DNA of 8,989 bases from Campylobacterota bacterium (GTDB lineage: Bacteria; Campylobacterota; Campylobacteria; Campylobacterales; Sulfurovaceae). Below the pieces are notes generated by a model. That model saw only the letters and a program-made list of their open reading frames with translations, did not search any database and was not told the DNA's origin. The first letter of the stretch is position 1; each line of letters opens with the position of its first letter. This document shows positions 6,762 through 8,989 of this stretch, one piece after another. The translations under genes were made by a program, and so were the position numbers. The DNA is taken from positions 1 to 8,989 of the forward strand of contig QMKT01000066.1 of the NCBI GenBank assembly GCA_003646505.1, in the 5' to 3' direction.

Positions 6762-6859
6762 TTAGACTATCATTTGAGATAAAGTCATTTAGTGATTATA
6801 AGTGTACCATATAAATATAGAGAGATAAAAATAGATTGGAAAAGTTTTGAAGTGATAAG

Positions 6860-6934
6860 TGGTGACCCCAAGGAGAATTGAACTCCTGTAACATGGATGA
6901 AAACCATGGATCCTAACCGCTAGACGATGGGGCC
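6860..6934 (-). tRNA. tRNA-Glu (anticodon TTC), second in transcript order
   Basis: A 75-nt cloverleaf including encoded CCA. The acceptor is GGCCCCA with TGGGGTC, the anticodon arm is CATGG, loop TTTTCAT, CCATG, and the T arm is AGGAG, TTCAATT, CTCCT. The anticodon is TTC. It is identical in sequence to the copy at 6963-7037 and lies 28 nt downstream of it. Its leader ATAAGT and trailer CTTAT are complementary. Confidence 0.96.
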
Positions 6935-6962
6935 ACTTATTATGAAAGTTACAAGTTGAAAA

Positions 6963-7037
6963 TGGTGACCCCAAGGAGAATTGAACTCCTGTAACATGGA
7001 TGAAAACCATGGATCCTAACCGCTAGACGATGGGGCC
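6963..7037 (-). tRNA. tRNA-Glu (anticodon TTC), first in transcript order
   Basis: Identical over all 75 nt to the copy at 6860-6934, with the same cloverleaf, TTC anticodon and encoded CCA. It is promoter-proximal: TATAAT ends 19 nt upstream of the mature 5' end. The predicted leader ACAAGTTGCGAT contains an 8-nt arm complementary to the trailer CAACTTGT. Confidence 0.96.
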
Positions 7038-7056
7038 ATCGCAACTTGTGGATGGC

Positions 7057-7062
7057 ATTATA
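7057..7062 (-). promoter_or_regulatory. -10 box of the tRNA-Glu operon
   Basis: TATAAT on the minus strand followed by the GC-rich discriminator GCCATCC, a pattern typical of stringently controlled stable-RNA promoters. A start 7 nt on falls at 7049 (A), so the leader would begin exactly with the arm ACAAGTTG. Confidence 0.6.
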
Positions 7063-7095
7063 GAACCGTAGGGCTTAAAAATCTCTTAAATAGTG

Positions 7096-7101
7096 TATAA
7101 T
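7096..7101 (+). promoter_or_regulatory. -10 box for the lipoprotein–nfo operon
   Basis: TATAAT, predicting a start near 7108-7109 and a leader of about 18 nt that includes GGGAG (7114-7118). The upstream region at -35 (GCTTAA) is not a consensus match. This promoter and that of the tRNA-Glu operon are divergent with their -10 boxes 33 bp apart. Confidence 0.5.
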
Positions 7102-7125
7102 TTAGATAAAAATGGGAGAAAAAGC

Positions 7126-7620
7126 ATGAATAGTATGAATAGGTGGAAAAGAATATTATTTTTCACTATAGGCTTTGTATTAAGTGCCTGTACACCAAAA
7201 CAGTATGTGGAACAAAATGCGGCACTTATCGTGTTTAAAACACCAACTTTCAAGTATGCAGATATGGGATTTATTTATAGAAATAAGGAAGAGATAAAAG
7301 CAGAAATTTATGGAAGTGGACAAGCATTGATGGTTTTGGAGATCTCTGAAAATAATGTTTGTATGAGCCTTCTGGAGTGTATGGGTAAAAAAAGCTTTAA
7401 TCAAAAGGTCTTAAGTGCACTATATCCAGATGAAATACTTGATGATATATTTAGAGGCAAAGTGATTTTTAACGGCGCAGGATTAGCAAAAAGTAGTAAC
7501 GGCTTTACTCAAAATATTATAAAAGAAAACAAATATAATATACACTATAGTGTTTTAAACAATGAAGTTATTTTCCGTGATACAATCAATACAATACTTA
7601 TAAAGATCAAAAAACAATAA
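7126..7620 (+). CDS. Putative lipoprotein
   Basis: 164 residues. A lipoprotein signal is plain: basic start (Arg6, Lys8, Arg9), hydrophobic core ILFFTIGFV, then lipobox Leu-Ser-Ala-Cys with Cys22 as the lipidated residue. The residue after it is Thr, not Asp, which favours the outer membrane by the E. coli rule, though that rule is uncertain here. Two more cysteines, 79 and 85 (CMSLLEC), are close enough to pair. Notable segments are [19 protein letters not shown] (35-53) and [13 protein letters not shown] (134-146). It resembles, from memory, lipoproteins annotated only as hypothetical in epsilonproteobacteria; no function is claimed. ATG 7126 has GGGAG 7 nt upstream; ATG 7135 is an alternative. 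nfo begins 11 bp after the stop, so the two are likely cotranscribed. Confidence 0.85.
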   Translation: MNSMNRWKRILFFTIGFVLSACTPKQYVEQNAALIVFKTPTFKYADMGFIYRNKEEIKAEIYGSGQALMVLEISENNVCMSLLECMGKKSFNQKVLSALYPDEILDDIFRGKVIFNGAGLAKSSNGFTQNIIKENKYNIHYSVLNNEVIFRDTINTILIKIKKQ

Positions 7621-7631
7621 CAGGGTTTAAA

Positions 7632-8528
7632 ATGACAAAATTTGTCGGGGCACATGTCAGTGCAAGTGGGGGTGTAGATAATGCACCCTTGAATGCCATG
7701 GCGATTGGGGCAAAAGCATTTGCGGTTTTTACCAAAAATCAAAGACAATGGGTGGCAAAACCCTTAGAGACAAAAACAATTGATGCGTTCCATAAAAACC
7801 TTGAAGCTTCAGGTATCTTGCCTAAGCATATTCTCCCTCATGATTCTTACCTCATAAACCTTGGTCATCCTGAAGTAGAAAAGCTTGAAAAATCAAGAGA
7901 TGCTTTCGTTGATGAGTTGGAGCGTTGTCATATACTCGGATTGGATAGACTTAACTTTCATCCTGGCTCGCACCTTGTTAAAGTTGGAAAAAAAGACCCT
8001 GAATATATAGACAAAATAATAGAAGCAGAATTGGGCTGTCTTGATTTGATCGCTGAGTCACTTAACAGAGCCATTGATGCGACACAGGGGTCTGATGTAA
8101 AACTTGTCATTGAAAATACAGCAGGTCAAGGCTCTAATCTTGGATATAAGTTTGAACATTTGGCGCATATCATAGATAAAGTAGAAGATAAAAGTAGAGT
8201 AGGTGTCTGCATAGATACCTGTCACATGTTTACAGCAGGATATGACATAAGAACGCGTGAAACGTATGATGCAACATGGAACAGTTTCGATAAAATTGTA
8301 GGCAGAGAGTATCTTATGGGTATGCATATTAACGACTCTAAACCACCATTAGGCTCTAAGGTAGACAGGCATCACTCTTTGGGTCAGGGAGAGATAGGTT
8401 GGGATGCCTTTTCATATATTATGAATGACTCACGTATGGATGACATACCGCTTGTCCTGGAAACTATTGATGAGTCCATTTGGGCAGAGGAGATAAGAGC
8501 ATTATATGCTTTGATAGAAGATAAGTAA
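7632..8528 (+). CDS. nfo: Endonuclease IV (AP endonuclease)
   Basis: A base-excision-repair enzyme that cleaves DNA 5' of abasic sites and clears blocked 3' ends. The 298 residues form the trinuclear-zinc TIM barrel, near the family norm of about 280-300. All nine metal ligands expected from E. coli Nfo are visible: His70, His110 (NFHPGSH), Glu161 (IENTAG), Asp195 and His198 (CIDTCH), His232 (MHINDS), Asp245 and His247 ([15 protein letters not shown]), and Glu277 (VLETI). The N-terminus GAHVSASGG is also diagnostic. The ATG follows AGGG at workable spacing, just after the lipoprotein stop, and no separate promoter is seen. A palindromic repeat follows the stop. The identification is secure. 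Confidence 0.98.
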   Translation: MTKFVGAHVSASGGVDNAPLNAMAIGAKAFAVFTKNQRQWVAKPLETKTIDAFHKNLEASGILPKHILPHDSYLINLGHPEVEKLEKSRDAFVDELERCHILGLDRLNFHPGSHLVKVGKKDPEYIDKIIEAELGCLDLIAESLNRAIDATQGSDVKLVIENTAGQGSNLGYKFEHLAHIIDKVEDKSRVGVCIDTCHMFTAGYDIRTRETYDATWNSFDKIVGREYLMGMHINDSKPPLGSKVDRHHSLGQGEIGWDAFSYIMNDSRMDDIPLVLETIDESIWAEEIRALYALIEDK

Positions 8529-8539
8529 TAAAATGTCAT

Positions 8540-8585
8540 TCTGAACTTGATTCAGGATCCTTAGAGATCTTGAATCAAGTTCAGA
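8540..8585. repeat. Long palindromic repeat element between nfo and the FadL gene
   Basis: The 15-nt arms TCTGAACTTGATTCA and TGAATCAAGTTCAGA are exact reverse complements. The stem continues inward through GGATC/GATCT (one G·U) to a 6-nt loop CTTAGA, giving 20 bp in all. With the preceding TGTCAT it resembles the 'TCATTCTGAA...TTCAGGATC' palindromes scattered through many bacterial genomes. The right outer arm (GGGATACGGG) no longer mirrors the left, suggesting decay. No long U-tract follows on the plus strand, so it is a poor classical terminator, but it could block or stabilise nfo mRNA. Confidence 0.8.
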
Positions 8586-8604
8586 GGGATACGGGACTTA
8601 AAAA

Positions 8605-8611
8605 AAGGAGG
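8605..8611 (+). promoter_or_regulatory. Strong ribosome binding site of the FadL-family gene
   Basis: AAGGAGG, a near-perfect Shine-Dalgarno, lies 7 nt before the ATG at 8619. It fixes the start and suggests high translation. No convincing promoter is visible between nfo and this gene; TAAAAT at 8529-8534 lacks a spaced -35. Confidence 0.8.
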
Positions 8612-8618
8612 AAGTAAA

Positions 8619-8989
8619 ATGGGTAAAATAATCAAAGGTTTAGCACTAAGTGCAATCGCCAGTTCGGTAGTAGTAGCAGGGGGATATAAAATCCCGGAAC
8701 AATCACTTAATGCAACGGCATTGGCAGCAGCATATGTTGCACATACTACGGGTGCAGATGCAGCGTATTATAACCCTGCAAATATGGCATTTATGGCAGA
8801 CAAACAATATGTAGAAGGCGCTATCACTCTCGCGCATCTTCCTGCAAACACTTATACTTTAGGGGGACCTTTCTCTGGAGAATCTGAATCGGAAGATATA
8901 CTTATTCCAAATTTTCATTATGTCTCTAATGCGATAGGAGATTTCAGATGGGGTGTGAGTATGGTTGCTCCGGGTGGATTGACTAAAAG
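8619..8989 (+). CDS. FadL/OMPP1/TodX-family outer-membrane transporter, partial (3' end beyond right edge)
   Basis: I translated this frame directly; 123 codons are present with no stop before the window ends. The signal peptide is MGKIIKGLALSAIASSVVVA, with cleavage probably after Ala20. The mature N-terminus GGYKIPEQSLNATALAAAYV then TGADAAYYNPANMAFM matches the FadL family. There the N-terminal segment plugs the 14-strand barrel, and the NPA tripeptide (here about 52-54) is highly conserved. A later GVSMVAPGGL also fits the family. Members carry long-chain fatty acids or other hydrophobic compounds across the outer membrane; the substrate cannot be told from this part. Family length is about 400-450 residues, so two thirds or more is missing. 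It follows nfo by 90 bp containing the palindromic repeat. Confidence 0.9.
   Translation, partial: MGKIIKGLALSAIASSVVVAGGYKIPEQSLNATALAAAYVAHTTGADAAYYNPANMAFMADKQYVEGAITLAHLPANTYTLGGPFSGESESEDILIPNFHYVSNAIGDFRWGVSMVAPGGLTK

Larger units (their letters stand above)
6860..7037 (-). repeat. Tandem duplication of tRNA-Glu
   Basis: Two exact 75-nt copies separated by 28 nt of unrelated sequence. Identity stops at or within a base or two of the tRNA ends, so the repeat is the tRNA gene itself and not a larger duplicated block. Confidence 0.9.

Noticed and set aside
6789..7010. Minus-strand open frame encoding a 73-residue protein with an internal repeat
   Set aside because: The repeat is just the two tRNA-Glu genes translated; there is no protein gene.
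6860..7037. Possible CRISPR-like or mobile-element direct repeat
   Set aside because: Only two units, and each folds as a complete tRNA-Glu.
8511..8534. TTGATA and TAAAAT as a promoter for the FadL gene
   Set aside because: The spacing of 12 bp is too short for a sigma-70 promoter.

Overview
The window is AT-rich bacterial DNA with compact gene packing, Shine-Dalgarno-led genes and TATAAT-type promoters. The block aroC–rnc–rnhA–(TPR protein) read divergently from dnaG matches, from memory, the order in Campylobacter jejuni, and the DnaG, RNase III and PpiC sequences look epsilonproteobacterial. I infer a Campylobacterota genome, probably an environmental Sulfurovum/Sulfurimonas-like lineage; genus is not proven. 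Most of the window is housekeeping chromosome. I see no CRISPR array, transposase, phage gene, toxin–antitoxin pair or defence cassette.

Positions 1-2947, minus strand: one tight operon reading TPR/zinc-ribbon membrane protein -> rnhA -> rnc -> aroC (aroC runs off the left edge). Genes overlap or nearly touch. The first two appear to start at TTG codons with good Shine-Dalgarno sequences. The TPR protein has the layout of LapB/YciM: one N-terminal membrane helix, TPRs, then a C-terminal four-cysteine ribbon. Between this operon and dnaG lies a perfect 22-bp palindrome that holds a TATAAT box on each strand. The dnaG box is so close to the dnaG ATG that dnaG may be leaderless.

Positions 3003-5188, plus strand: dnaG primase, a hairpin, a 93-residue parvulin (ppiC), another hairpin, and tRNA-Ala(GGC).

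Positions 5279-6734: an outer-membrane beta-barrel protein (+) and a secreted protein of unknown function (-) converge on a shared hairpin. tRNAs lie on both sides of this pair, and these are the least recognisable genes here.

Positions 6860-7037, minus strand: two identical tRNA-Glu(TTC) genes, each flanked by its own leader/trailer inverted repeat, with a GC-rich discriminator promoter.

Positions 7126-8989, plus strand: a lipoprotein gene and nfo (endonuclease IV) 11 bp apart, a long palindromic repeat, and the 5' part of a FadL-family outer-membrane transporter gene cut by the right edge.

The points most worth following up are the LapB-like protein, the palindromic divergent promoter with probable leaderless dnaG, Asn in place of a usual catalytic-site Asp in RNase III, and the per-copy inverted repeats around the tRNA-Glu genes.
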